From NCBI RefSeq assembly GCF_012958305.1, contig NZ_JABBYO010000016.1, forward strand, positions 1 to 64,000: a stretch of DNA of 64,000 nt, in the 5' to 3' direction. The notes under the pieces were generated by a model. The model did not search any database. It saw only the letters and a list, made by a program, of their open reading frames with translations, and was not told the origin of the DNA. This document shows, in pieces, positions 1 through 8,702 of the stretch. The first letter of the stretch is position 1; the number at the start of each line of letters is the position of its first letter. Both the position numbers and the translations under genes were made by a program. This stretch comes from Tautonia rosea. GTDB taxonomy: Bacteria; Planctomycetota; Planctomycetia; Isosphaerales; Isosphaeraceae.

Positions 1-41
1 CGATTGAAGGCACGTGGTATGCCTTCGACTGCCAGCGCTGA
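1..41 (+). CDS. C-terminal tail of an upstream gene (partial)
   Basis: Reading frame 3 is open from the window edge to a TGA at 39-41 and encodes the last twelve residues of a protein (ending DCQR). The ribosome binding site of the following DUF1501 gene overlaps this stop, which suggests translational coupling. In planctomycetes a DUF1549/DUF1553 cytochrome-like gene often precedes a DUF1501 gene, but twelve residues are too few to identify the product. Confidence 0.4.
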   Translation, partial: IEGTWYAFDCQR

Positions 42-55
42 AGGGAGCATGGTCG

Positions 56-1513
56 ATGCCGCACGACCGACCAAATCTTGAGACTCTTCCCGTTACTCGT
101 CGCGAGCTTCTCTGCCGATCCGGCATGGGGTTTGGGGCGATGGCCCTCGGCGGCCTCTTGACTGAATCGGGAGTGCTGGCCCATTCGCAGCAAGCAGATG
201 CGACCGTGCAATCGTCGCTTGCACCCAAGGTTCCTCCCTTGGTTCCTCGTGCCAAGCGGATTATTCATTTATTTATGAATGGTGGACCTTCGCAGGTTGA
301 CACGTTTGACCCGAAGCCGATGCTTTCCCGGTACGCTGGGAAAGAACTTCCCACCGAGAACCTCCGGACCGAACGTCGTACTGGAGCGGCCCTTGGCTCT
401 CCGTTCAAGTTCAAGAAGTTCGGGGAGAGCGGAATCGAGGTGAGCGAGCTTTTCACAAACGTTGCCGAGTGCATCGACGACCTCTGCGTGATTCGTTCCA
501 TGCATGCAGATGTTCCGAATCATGAGCCTTCTCTGATGCTCATGAATTGCGGCGATGCGCGATTGCCACGACCGAGTGTTGGCTCATGGGTGCTTTATGG
601 GTTGGGAACGGAGAATCAGAATCTTCCAGGATTTGTGGTCCTCTGTCCGGGAGGATATCCGATCGCCGAGTCCTCGAACTGGAAGTCGGCCTTCTTGCCC
701 GGAATTTATCAAGGAACTCACATTGATCCGAATCACACGAGTATTGATAAGCTTATTGAATACATCAAGAATGATCGGCTCGCGACACCGGCACAGCGAG
801 CTCAACTCGATCTGCTCGCAGCGTTGAACCAGCAGCATCTGGAACGCCGTCAGCGCGATGCCGAACTGGAAGCCCGTATCCAGTCGTTTGAACTGGCCTT
901 TCGCATGCAATCAGAGGCAGCTGATGCGTTTGATGTCTCGCGGGAGCCGGAGCACGTCCGCCAGCGTTATGGGGAAGGAGTTCATGGAAGGCAGTTACTC
1001 ATCGCACGTCGTTTGCTCGAACGTGGTGTTCGCTATCTTCAGGTGTATCACGGCAACGGTCAGCCCTGGGATAACCACGACGACATCGAGGATGGGCATC
1101 GTCGGCTTGCGGGTCAGTGCGATCGGCCGATTGCGGCCTTGATCAAAGACCTCAAGGAACGAGGAATGCTTGATGAGACCCTGGTGATCTGGGGAGGAGA
1201 GTTTGGACGGACCCCAACCGTCGAGCTCCCCACCCCCGGAGCTAACGCTGGCAAGATGAATGGCCGGGACCACAATCATTACGGGTTCACCATGTGGATG
1301 GCCGGAGGTGGTGTCAAGGGAGGGCATGTTCACGGCGCAACCGACGAGTTCGGCTTCAAGGCGGTCGAAAACCCTGTGCATATTCACGATCTGCACGCCA
1401 CCATTCTCTTCCTGCTCGGTTTCGACCACGAACAATTCACTTACCGCTACGCCGGTCGCGACTTCCGCCTGACCGACGTTCATGGTCGCATCGTGCACGA
1501 GATCATCGCCTGA
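56..1513 (+). CDS. DUF1501 family Tat-exported protein
   Basis: A 485-residue member of the planctomycete-expanded DUF1501 family, which has an alkaline-phosphatase/sulfatase-like fold and no settled substrate. Residues 15-16 are the twin arginines of a Tat signal (TRRELLCRSG) followed by a hydrophobic stretch, so the protein should be exported folded. The family motif FMNGGPSQVDTFDPKP lies near residues 72-88, and the typical ending RLTDVHGRIVHEII is at the C-terminus. I chose ATG 56 because AAGGGAG sits eight bases upstream; an in-frame GTG at 14 has no such site. The gene is followed after 22 bases by a secreted glycosidase-like gene, probably in the same transcript. Confidence 0.85.
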   Translation: MPHDRPNLETLPVTRRELLCRSGMGFGAMALGGLLTESGVLAHSQQADATVQSSLAPKVPPLVPRAKRIIHLFMNGGPSQVDTFDPKPMLSRYAGKELPTENLRTERRTGAALGSPFKFKKFGESGIEVSELFTNVAECIDDLCVIRSMHADVPNHEPSLMLMNCGDARLPRPSVGSWVLYGLGTENQNLPGFVVLCPGGYPIAESSNWKSAFLPGIYQGTHIDPNHTSIDKLIEYIKNDRLATPAQRAQLDLLAALNQQHLERRQRDAELEARIQSFELAFRMQSEAADAFDVSREPEHVRQRYGEGVHGRQLLIARRLLERGVRYLQVYHGNGQPWDNHDDIEDGHRRLAGQCDRPIAALIKDLKERGMLDETLVIWGGEFGRTPTVELPTPGANAGKMNGRDHNHYGFTMWMAGGGVKGGHVHGATDEFGFKAVENPVHIHDLHATILFLLGFDHEQFTYRYAGRDFRLTDVHGRIVHEIIA

Positions 1514-1535
1514 CCTACTCAACCAGGAGTCGAAC

Positions 1536-2945
1536 ATGAGGGCGATTGTCCGTCATGGCTGTGGTCTGATGCTTGCCCTGGCGCTCGTCGTAATGGGATC
1601 GTACGGTGCCTTTGCCGATGATGTCGAAGGCATTCGACCGAGTCCCATCAATCCTTCCTACTGGGAATATCAAGGGGAAACCGTCATCCTCCTGGGCGGC
1701 AGTGACGACGATAATCTCTTTCAATGGGAAGAAGAGAATCTTCGAACCCACCTCGATCGACTGGTGAATGCGGGAGGGAACTACATCCGCAACACCATGT
1801 CCAGTCGGGATGAGGGAAACCTCTGGCCCTTTGCTCAGAGAGATGATGGCCGTTATGACCTCAATCGCCCAAGTGAGCCATACTGGAAGCATTTCGAAAC
1901 CTTGCTTCGGCTCGCTTACGAACGAGACATCATCGTTCAGATCGAGGTCTGGGATCGGTTCGACTTTAGCCGCGAACCCTGGCTCGTCAATCCCTACAAT
2001 CCAGCCAACAACCGGAATTACTCTGTGGAGGACTCCGGCCTTCAAGCGGAGTACCCGAACCATCCGGGTCAGAATGACAATCGCTTCTTTTTCAGCGTAC
2101 CGGCTCTCGACAAGAACACGGTGATTCTCCCCTATCAGCATGCACAGGTTGATCGAATGCTGTCGATCAGCCTCTCTTATCCAAACGTTTTATATTGTAT
2201 GGATAATGAAACCAGTGGTCGACCCGAGTGGGGCGTATACTGGAGCAATTACATTCAGGAAAAGGCTCGGCAACACGGAGTGACGGTCCACACGACCGAG
2301 ATGTGGGACCCCTGGAATCTCTCCCATCCGATGCATCGCAACACGATCGACCATCCCGATCAATACACGTTTGTCGATATTTCTCAAAACAATCATCAGC
2401 GCGGTCAGTCCCACTGGGACAATATGCAGAATTTTCGGAGCCGCCTCGCAGATCAACCGAGACCGATCAATTGCGTGAAGGTCTATGGAGCCGACACCGG
2501 GCGGTTCGGGACTGACCAGGATGGTCTTGAGCGATTCTGGCGGAATCTGCTTGGTGGGCTCGCCTCAACGCGTTTTCATCGTCCCGACTCCGGCCAGGGC
2601 TTGAATGATCGTGCTTTGCAGCATCTCCGATCGGCTCGGATGCTCGCCGAGGCTTTTGATGTCACCAGAGCCCAGCCGGATCATCACAGTCGATTGCTCT
2701 CTGACCGCGATGAGAACGAAGCGTATCTGACACGTATTCCAGGCGAACAGTACGTTGTGTTCTTCACCGATGGAGGTGGGGTCACGCTCGACCTCTCGAG
2801 AGAGGAGGGGACATTCACAATGCGATGGCTTGATGTCGGTCGAGCAGCATGGCAACCTGCAACCGAGGTCCAGGCCGGGCCCTCTCTTCCTCTTACCCCC
2901 CCGGGTGATGGTATCTGGGTGGGCTTACTGGAAAGCTTGCCCTGA
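1536..2945 (+). CDS. Secreted glycoside-hydrolase-like protein with collagenase-type C-terminal domain
   Basis: A 469-residue protein with an N-terminal signal peptide (about residues 1-27, ending GAFA). The body begins with a pattern common in TIM-barrel apiosidase/GH5-like enzymes: SPINPSYWEYQGETVILLGG, followed by NYIRNTMSS. The last 80-90 residues (EAYLTRIPGEQYVVFFTDGG to GIWVGLLE) resemble the putative collagen-binding domain of a collagenase that often closes such enzymes. The start at 1536 has AGGAG nine bases upstream. It follows the DUF1501 gene closely. Substrate is unknown; a polysaccharide-degrading role is inferred from fold resemblance only. Confidence 0.65.
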   Translation: MRAIVRHGCGLMLALALVVMGSYGAFADDVEGIRPSPINPSYWEYQGETVILLGGSDDDNLFQWEEENLRTHLDRLVNAGGNYIRNTMSSRDEGNLWPFAQRDDGRYDLNRPSEPYWKHFETLLRLAYERDIIVQIEVWDRFDFSREPWLVNPYNPANNRNYSVEDSGLQAEYPNHPGQNDNRFFFSVPALDKNTVILPYQHAQVDRMLSISLSYPNVLYCMDNETSGRPEWGVYWSNYIQEKARQHGVTVHTTEMWDPWNLSHPMHRNTIDHPDQYTFVDISQNNHQRGQSHWDNMQNFRSRLADQPRPINCVKVYGADTGRFGTDQDGLERFWRNLLGGLASTRFHRPDSGQGLNDRALQHLRSARMLAEAFDVTRAQPDHHSRLLSDRDENEAYLTRIPGEQYVVFFTDGGGVTLDLSREEGTFTMRWLDVGRAAWQPATEVQAGPSLPLTPPGDGIWVGLLESLP

Positions 2946-2993
2946 GCGGGGTCGGCGTGACGCTCGGGGATCGACTGTCAGGAGTGTTTTACG

Positions 2994-3893
2994 ATGCACC
3001 TTGCCGTCACGGGAGCAACCGGATTCCTGGGCCGATCCATCGTCTCGATCCTGGTCGAGCAAGGCCACACTTGCCGCTGCTGGTATCGAATGACCAGTGA
3101 TCGCGGGGGCTTCGACGCGGTTGCCTCGTCTCTTGAATGGGTTCCCGGTTCATTACGTGACCCCGAGAGCGAGACGGCCTTGCTCAAGGGATGTGATGGC
3201 GTGGTGCACGCTGCACTCGACCGGCCCGGCTCTGGATTCATCGGGGCTGAAGGCGATCTGCTCAACTTCGCCGAGGCCAACCTGATGGGTTCGATTCGCT
3301 TGTTCCAGGCTGCAGAACAGGCTGGCGTTTCTCGATTCGTCTTCGTCTCGACCTGTGCGGTCTACGACACGATCCTCGACGATCGACCACTCGACGAAAC
3401 CCACCCCCTCTGGCCAGGGAGCCATTACGGTGCGCATAAAGCCGCATTGGAAGCCTTTGTTCATAGCTTCAGCAAACGCGGTTTACCGATCTGCAGTTTG
3501 AGGCCAACCGGCATCTACGGCCTTGCCCGACCAATCAATCAAAGTAAATGGTACGGTTTGATTCGAGAGCTGATGGAAGGGCGTGATGTCACGGTTTGTC
3601 GCGGAGGCAAGGAAGTTCATGTGGACGACGTGGCGCGGGCCGTCGCCCTGCTGCTCGAGGCACCTGACGATCAGGTGATCGGGCAGTCTTTTAACTGTTA
3701 TGATCGTTACGTTTCAGAATATGATGTGGCGTCACTCGCGCGTGATGCGGGCGCACCGGGGCGGGTGATCGGTGAACCCACGAGGCCCAAGCATCAGATT
3801 GAGACCGAGAAACTTCGATCGCTTGGAATGAGCTTCGGTGGCAGTCCGCAGCTGGAGCAATACGTTCGGTCCATCGTTGCCAGTATTGGGTGA
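2994..3893 (+). CDS. NAD-dependent epimerase/dehydratase (extended SDR)
   Basis: A 299-residue extended short-chain dehydrogenase/reductase. The Rossmann glycine motif GATGFLG is at residues 7-13 and the catalytic pair YxxxK at Tyr145 and Lys149, with STCAVYD just before it. Such enzymes convert nucleotide sugars or related substrates with bound NAD(P). The start has AGGAG eleven bases upstream. No sugar-biosynthesis partner genes are adjacent, so the substrate cannot be inferred from context. It converges on the methyltransferase gene on the other strand with only 12 bases between stops. Confidence 0.8.
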   Translation: MHLAVTGATGFLGRSIVSILVEQGHTCRCWYRMTSDRGGFDAVASSLEWVPGSLRDPESETALLKGCDGVVHAALDRPGSGFIGAEGDLLNFAEANLMGSIRLFQAAEQAGVSRFVFVSTCAVYDTILDDRPLDETHPLWPGSHYGAHKAALEAFVHSFSKRGLPICSLRPTGIYGLARPINQSKWYGLIRELMEGRDVTVCRGGKEVHVDDVARAVALLLEAPDDQVIGQSFNCYDRYVSEYDVASLARDAGAPGRVIGEPTRPKHQIETEKLRSLGMSFGGSPQLEQYVRSIVASIG

Positions 3894-3905
3894 TTTCGCC
3901 TGAAG

Positions 3906-4601
3906 TTATTTCCAGGCGTGAACAACCATGCGGCCGAAGGTGCCGCGTTTGGCGCCAAGAACCGGATAATGAACATCGGTGACGGCCGGATAGGCCTCGA
4001 TGCGGGTAAATCCTGCCGTGCGGAGCATGGCCTCAAGCGCGGGCTGGTTCGGTCCGCACCAGTTGGTCGGGTCGTTGGCACATTCCTCCGAGCCGTAGAA
4101 CGCGATGGCCGGCCGCTTGATGTCGAGCAGGTCGACATGAGTTTCGAGGATGATCTGTTCGCGGGTGCATGCGGCGACCTGACAGATTCCGGCGAGCGGA
4201 TTTGGCAGGTGGTAGAGCACTCCGAGGAACAAGACGAGATCGAATACGCCCGGTCGATCAGGGGTCATCTCGAGCACTTCCATCGTCACGTCTTCGACGC
4301 TGGAATTAAGGGCTCGACGGGCGTAGTCAAATCCTCTCCGCCCAATTTGGGGAGCATTCCAGACGCCGCCGTCAAGGGCCACCACTCGGCTGGCCCCTCG
4401 ACGTTCGGCCTCGAAGGAAAAGAATCCGTCCCAGGCTCCCACATCGAGCACGGTCTTTCCCCGCAGGTCCTTGGGAAAGTGGATTTGTTCGAGTTTCGTC
4501 GCCGTATCATCAAGCCCAGGAGTCGTGATGCCATTTCCCAGGTCAATGCGGTGGAACCAGGGAATTGTCGTCAACTCATCGTCCATGAGTGTTGAGGGCA
4601 T
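3906..4601 (-). CDS. Class I SAM-dependent methyltransferase (DUF1698/CmoB-like)
   Basis: A 231-residue protein with SAM-binding motif I, VLDVGAWDGFFSFEAE, at residues 51-66, an acidic residue at the end of the next strand (VVALDGG), and a later LFLGVLYHLPNPL segment typical of the DUF1698/CmoB-like group. CmoB itself modifies tRNA wobble uridine with carboxy-SAM, but this protein is shorter and I would not assign that reaction. GGGGAG lies eight bases before ATG 4601. It is probably co-directional with the MOSC and PqaA-like genes upstream, about 106 bases from the MOSC stop. Confidence 0.7.
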   Translation of the reverse strand: MPSTLMDDELTTIPWFHRIDLGNGITTPGLDDTATKLEQIHFPKDLRGKTVLDVGAWDGFFSFEAERRGASRVVALDGGVWNAPQIGRRGFDYARRALNSSVEDVTMEVLEMTPDRPGVFDLVLFLGVLYHLPNPLAGICQVAACTREQIILETHVDLLDIKRPAIAFYGSEECANDPTNWCGPNQPALEAMLRTAGFTRIEAYPAVTDVHYPVLGAKRGTFGRMVVHAWK

Positions 4602-4707
4602 CGCTCCGCTCCCCTAGGCGACGCAGATCGAATTTCGGCCCAGTTCGGACCTTGATCAAGAGCCGGACGGTACCGAAAGTGGACCTTCAGAGCAAGGCGA
4701 CTCGGAA

Positions 4708-5367
4708 TCAGTCGTTCCGCTCCAGGTCTCGCAGGCGTTTTCGAAACGTCCGGAGCCACGAGGTAGGCAAGAGCTCCACCTCGACCGCTCGACGTAACAA
4801 CTCAGGGTCGTGTCTCTCGATCGTCTCTAGTCGCGCGGCTTCGGCAACCGTGAAGTCGTACGGGGATCGAACAATCCGATCAATTGGATCGCCCAAGGCC
4901 ACATGTCCCTCTCGTATCACCCGGAAGTAAAATCCAAACCGACCATTGGAAAGCATTCGCTTGACCATGTCCGTGCGATCGAATCGCAGGTTGAGCTTCC
5001 CGCAAGGGAGACGGGGTTGTGAAACCTCGAACTCGGCGTCTCCAATGCGGAAGCGATCGCCAATCTTGACCTCGTCTTCCCGCCACCCTCCTGAGCAGGT
5101 CAGATTTTCTCCAAACGCTCCCCAGGAGAGTTCGACGCCTGGCAGTTCGAGTTGCCAGGCGTCGTAATGCTCTACGGGATACGCATAAACGGCCTTGTCA
5201 GGTCCACCGTGAACTGAAAGATCGGCCTGTTGATCACCATCAAGATTTTCGAATCGAACGGCTACGGGCCCCTCAACAGGTCGCTTGATGATGGCGGTCG
5301 AGGTGGTCCGCCCCCGCCGTTGGAGGATTCGGGGACGGCCCACGTTGACGGAACAAACCCGACTCAT
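4708..5367 (-). CDS. MOSC domain protein (YiiM-like)
   Basis: A 219-residue protein with the MOSC fold, related to the C-terminal domain of molybdenum cofactor sulfurase. Visible family features are HGG at residues 53-55, GENLT at 86-90 and the cysteine of QPRLPCGK at Cys122, the residue expected to handle sulfur or ligate the molybdenum cofactor. E. coli YiiM-type proteins reduce N-hydroxylated bases such as 6-hydroxylaminopurine; that role is an inference here. The ATG overlaps the stop of the upstream PqaA-like gene by four bases (ATGA), so the two are probably translationally coupled. Confidence 0.75.
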   Translation of the reverse strand: MSRVCSVNVGRPRILQRRGRTTSTAIIKRPVEGPVAVRFENLDGDQQADLSVHGGPDKAVYAYPVEHYDAWQLELPGVELSWGAFGENLTCSGGWREDEVKIGDRFRIGDAEFEVSQPRLPCGKLNLRFDRTDMVKRMLSNGRFGFYFRVIREGHVALGDPIDRIVRSPYDFTVAEAARLETIERHDPELLRRAVEVELLPTSWLRTFRKRLRDLERND

Positions 5368-6704
5368 TCGTCCGATTCTCCCGTGGCCGTGTCCTCGCTC
5401 GGATCGGCCCGGAACTCGTGAATCGGGGTGGAGACGTGGTAGGTGAGGCCATCGACCTCGTACGTGAGATCGAAGAACACCGCGATCGAGCCCGATTCCG
5501 GGCGATCCAACGTGTAGGTCCAGGACGAGCCTGAGTCGTCACGCTGGGATTCGACCGATTGCTTCGTGTATGAATCATCGCGAAGGTCGCGATCGTCCGA
5601 TTGAGCCACCCAGGCGACGACCGATTTCGGACGAACGTTCGAATCAGTGGTCAACACGAAGCGGGTCGAGCCGTTCTCATCAACGGCCTTCCACTGGAAC
5701 TCAGGAGCCTCCGTGTCGGTCGCAATGTGACGAACCAGAGCGCCGACGGCGTTGACGGCATAGTCACGATGCTCGTCAAGGCCGTGGCCAGCATTCGGAA
5801 GGTTAACGACGTACGAGGGTCCCTGGATCTTGTCCCAGTAGAATCGCATCGAGTCGTGGGTCCAGTAGCGGTCATTGGTCCCGTTGATTTGAACGACGGG
5901 GACAGTGATCCGGTCGAGGTAGAAGTACGGATCGACCATTTCCCAGAGCTTCGCGCCGTCCTCAGTCTCAAACGAGCTGGTCAAGCCTCGACGAGTGTAG
6001 TCGTCAATCTGCTCGCTGTACTTTCCCCAAAGGGCAAGTTGGTTTTTGGTGTTTTCCTTCATGTTCAGGGTCGGGATCACCATCGGAGCGATACCGACCA
6101 CCCGGTCATCCATGGCCCCGGTAAGCCAGGTCGTCCAACCCCGTTTTGAGGCCCCTGTCACCACAAATCGCTTGACGGGTCGGCCGCGCTGATTCGCGTG
6201 CTCCTGAGCCGCATCCATCGCCTTGACAGCGCTCTTGACCATCGGTTGCAACAGGGGCCAATCCTGCTCACCGGATTGAAGAAAGTTGACAAATGTCTCA
6301 GCGATCAGGTCGTCTTCGTAACGATCTCCCAGCAGCGGCTGGTTGGGGACCTGCGGTAAAACGGCGACCCTGCAGCCCGCCGACCGGGCTAGTGCGAAGG
6401 CCAGGAGGTCATCCGTGGGCTTGTGCTCCGATCGGCTGCTGCCTCCGGTAATGAACAGCACCATCATGTCTTCATGATCGACCTGAGCCGGCTCGTAAAT
6501 GCGAAACTGATGGTTCCAGGGATTCTCTCTCCAGGTCTGCGAGGTCAGCGTTAAATGGTGGACGGTCCCCAGCGCCGTGGTATCGTTTTTTGTCTGTTCC
6601 CAGGAGTAACTCGGATCGGGAGCCTCGACGTACGAAGGCAAATCGGCATGAATGACAGGTGTCATCAGCGCGATCAATGCTGGCACAGTCAACAATCGGC
6701 ACAT
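5364..6704 (-). CDS. PhoPQ-activated pathogenicity-related (PqaA-like) secreted hydrolase
   Basis: A 446-residue alpha/beta-hydrolase-like protein of the PqaA family, named after a PhoP/PhoQ-controlled Salmonella gene. A short signal peptide covers residues 1-20. The putative nucleophile is Ser186 in VTGASKRGWT; a candidate acid (Asp in NGTNDRYW) and histidine (NAGHGLDEH) follow in the expected order. The C-terminal part is beta-rich. GGGAG lies ten bases upstream of the ATG. The biochemical substrate of this family is not established. It is coupled by a four-base overlap to the MOSC gene, an unusual partner. Confidence 0.8.
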   Translation of the reverse strand: MCRLLTVPALIALMTPVIHADLPSYVEAPDPSYSWEQTKNDTTALGTVHHLTLTSQTWRENPWNHQFRIYEPAQVDHEDMMVLFITGGSSRSEHKPTDDLLAFALARSAGCRVAVLPQVPNQPLLGDRYEDDLIAETFVNFLQSGEQDWPLLQPMVKSAVKAMDAAQEHANQRGRPVKRFVVTGASKRGWTTWLTGAMDDRVVGIAPMVIPTLNMKENTKNQLALWGKYSEQIDDYTRRGLTSSFETEDGAKLWEMVDPYFYLDRITVPVVQINGTNDRYWTHDSMRFYWDKIQGPSYVVNLPNAGHGLDEHRDYAVNAVGALVRHIATDTEAPEFQWKAVDENGSTRFVLTTDSNVRPKSVVAWVAQSDDRDLRDDSYTKQSVESQRDDSGSSWTYTLDRPESGSIAVFFDLTYEVDGLTYHVSTPIHEFRADPSEDTATGESDE

Positions 6705-6906
6705 GGAGCGGAACTCCCTGAAGGTAGTCGAGTCAATGGATCGCGGGCACCCCAGAGTATAGTCTTATTCCACCGAAAGGTGCCCCTGAGAAGTCGATCC
6801 AGTCGGAAATTGACAACCCCCATCATGAGCTCGACCAGACGTTGATGCAACATGCCTTGCCATTCACTTGAGGTCATTCGGAATAGCCTCGAGCGTTGTT
6901 TGGGTG

Positions 6907-7548
6907 TTAGACACCTCCTAGCCGACTTGCTTGCATCGCCATCAGTTGTGTGAGGATGGGACGAAACCATTCATCCTGACACAAACGCACTGCGGCAGAG
7001 CTCCAGGCTTCCGACTCCGAAGGACCGTGACCAAGCAAATGATGGTCTTCGGGGTCAGGAAGGATCATCCACTCGCCGCTGGACTGACAACGGGCCAAGG
7101 CGTCCGGGAAAAGGGTTCGCACCAACTCCTGATCCGCCATGACTTTGTTTCCTTGCTTTGAGGTGCCTTGAACGGATTGAAGGCTGCGATACTGGAATTG
7201 AGCCCAGGATTCCGAGCCGTAACTCATTCTCAGTGAACCGGATCGGATCGCCGATCGCACCTGCCGAGCAATCCGATCCAGACCGAACTTCAGTGTCAGT
7301 TCCTCAAACAGGGCCTCGGCATGTTCGAGATAGAGGCCCAAACGTCCGGCCAGTTCTGGGGGGTCGCATCCCTCAGCGATCAAGAGCAAGGCACGACGCT
7401 TACGCAGCGGCAACCGTCTGCAAATCCTCGGCCTTCCCGGACTTCCGAGAATCTGCACCTCAAGCTCACTGTTGAGCCGGATCGTTCCCCGAAATCCGAG
7501 CTGGATCAAGGGGTGATCGTCTCCGAGGATCAAGGAGACTGTCTCCAT
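6907..7548 (-). CDS. LuxR-type HTH regulator with collapsed receiver domain
   Basis: A 213-residue protein in three parts. Residues 5-31 resemble only the start of a response-regulator receiver (GDDHPLIQLGF, matching the acidic pair and first helix). Then, with the phosphoacceptor and most of the receiver missing, residues about 44-105 resemble a LuxR/NarL helix-turn-helix (RKRRALLLIAEGCDPPELA, ending VRSAIRSG). Residues 135-213 form an extra C-terminal region rich in acidic and tryptophan residues that I do not recognise. It may be an eroded response regulator or a phosphorylation-independent DNA-binding protein. It is divergent from the ECF sigma gene across a 404-base spacer. Confidence 0.6.
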   Translation of the reverse strand: METVSLILGDDHPLIQLGFRGTIRLNSELEVQILGSPGRPRICRRLPLRKRRALLLIAEGCDPPELAGRLGLYLEHAEALFEELTLKFGLDRIARQVRSAIRSGSLRMSYGSESWAQFQYRSLQSVQGTSKQGNKVMADQELVRTLFPDALARCQSSGEWMILPDPEDHHLLGHGPSESEAWSSAAVRLCQDEWFRPILTQLMAMQASRLGGV

Positions 7549-7952
7549 TGTCCTTATCCCTTCGTGGTTCCGAGACGACTCGCCAAGGTACGGACGTTCC
7601 CCGATCGCCGCCCTGATCCGGTCGGGGGGCGATTCAACAACGACTCGACCTCAATCGGGACCATCCTGGCGATCGATGGCCCGGCGACCTCCGGAGCCAA
7701 CCTCCGGTGCCGACTTGCGTCACACTCCCATACGTCGCCCCCCAGAGACTGTCAGAGCCTTTTTCAGATTTCTTTTCAGCGCGTTGGTCGACCTGGCGCA
7801 GCGGCCTCCATAACGACGTTGTCTGCCTCGTCTTCGAACCGGATTCCGAGTGTGAGCGCTCTTTCCAGAATCTTGGTCGATCTCGTAGACTCGACAAGTG
7901 TCTGATCCGATTTAGAGACAATCTAGGGCTGCAAGGCGAGGGAGGTCCTGTC
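7549..7952. other. 404-base divergent intergenic region
   Basis: The spacer between the minus-strand LuxR-like gene and the plus-strand ECF sigma gene must contain both promoters. I see no strong consensus promoter, no structured RNA and no convincing short gene. The reading frame of the sigma factor is open back to 7707, but the good Shine-Dalgarno site is at the inner start, 7953. Confidence 0.5.
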
Positions 7953-8702
7953 ATGCGAGACGAGCAGGCCCATCTCAGCCGAATTTCGACCGAGTGGGAT
8001 CTGGTCTTCCAGGCACATCACGGTCCTCCCGACGAGGTTTCAGCCGCCCAGACGAAGCTCATGGTTCGTTATGCCGGCGCCGTTCATCGCTATTTGCTCG
8101 GGGCGTTGCGAGATCCGGAACTGGCCTCCGAGCTCAATCAAGAATTTGCCCTCCGATTCCTTCGAGGAAGTCTTCATCGGGCCGATCCAAGTCGAGGACG
8201 GTTTCGAGATTTCCTGAAACGTGCGCTCCGGAATTTGATGATCGATCATTACCGGAAGCAGCAGCGGGCACTGGGTTCAATCGACGGCCCTAATGTGCCC
8301 GAGCCAGTTGCTCCAGACGGCGGTCCTTCCGATTTCGATCAGCAATTCACCGAGAGCTGGAAGCGAGAGTTGATGGCCCAGGCCTGGGCCGCGCTGGCCA
8401 GGCATCAGGAACGGACCGGACAGCCTTTGCATACCGTTCTTCAGCATCGTGTGCGTCATCCGAACATGAAATCTCCGGAACTGGCGTCGCTGCTGTCGGC
8501 AATTCTGGGGAAGCCGGTCCAGGCCGGCTGGGTGCGCGAGGCGATTTCGAAGGCCCGAGACCATTTCGTCATTGCCTTACTCGATGGTGTGCGAGCCTCG
8601 CTTCAGGAACCTAGCCGAGAGGCGATCCTCGAAGAACTCGCAGACCTGGAATTGCTTGAATATTGCCGACCGACCCTGGAGCGACGCGGGATCATTCGCT
8701 GA
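7953..8702 (+). CDS. Planctomycete-type ECF RNA polymerase sigma factor
   Basis: A 249-residue ECF (extracytoplasmic function) sigma factor. Region 2 is visible as the stretch from YAGAVHRYLLGAL through ALRFLRGSL to RDFLKRALRNLMIDHYRKQQR (about residues 30-107). The region-4 part is divergent, as in many planctomycete ECF proteins, and the ending LELLEYCRPTLERR is characteristic. I chose ATG 7953 because GGGAGG lies eight bases upstream; upstream in-frame codons look non-coding. No anti-sigma gene or protein kinase is adjacent. The stop overlaps the end of the convergent enolase-family gene by 11 bases. Confidence 0.75.
   Translation: MRDEQAHLSRISTEWDLVFQAHHGPPDEVSAAQTKLMVRYAGAVHRYLLGALRDPELASELNQEFALRFLRGSLHRADPSRGRFRDFLKRALRNLMIDHYRKQQRALGSIDGPNVPEPVAPDGGPSDFDQQFTESWKRELMAQAWAALARHQERTGQPLHTVLQHRVRHPNMKSPELASLLSAILGKPVQAGWVREAISKARDHFVIALLDGVRASLQEPSREAILEELADLELLEYCRPTLERRGIIR

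Noticed and set aside
995-1537. 180-codon minus-strand frame opposite the DUF1501 gene
   Set aside because: The plus strand carries the conserved DUF1501 motifs; this frame has no motif and is a complement artifact.
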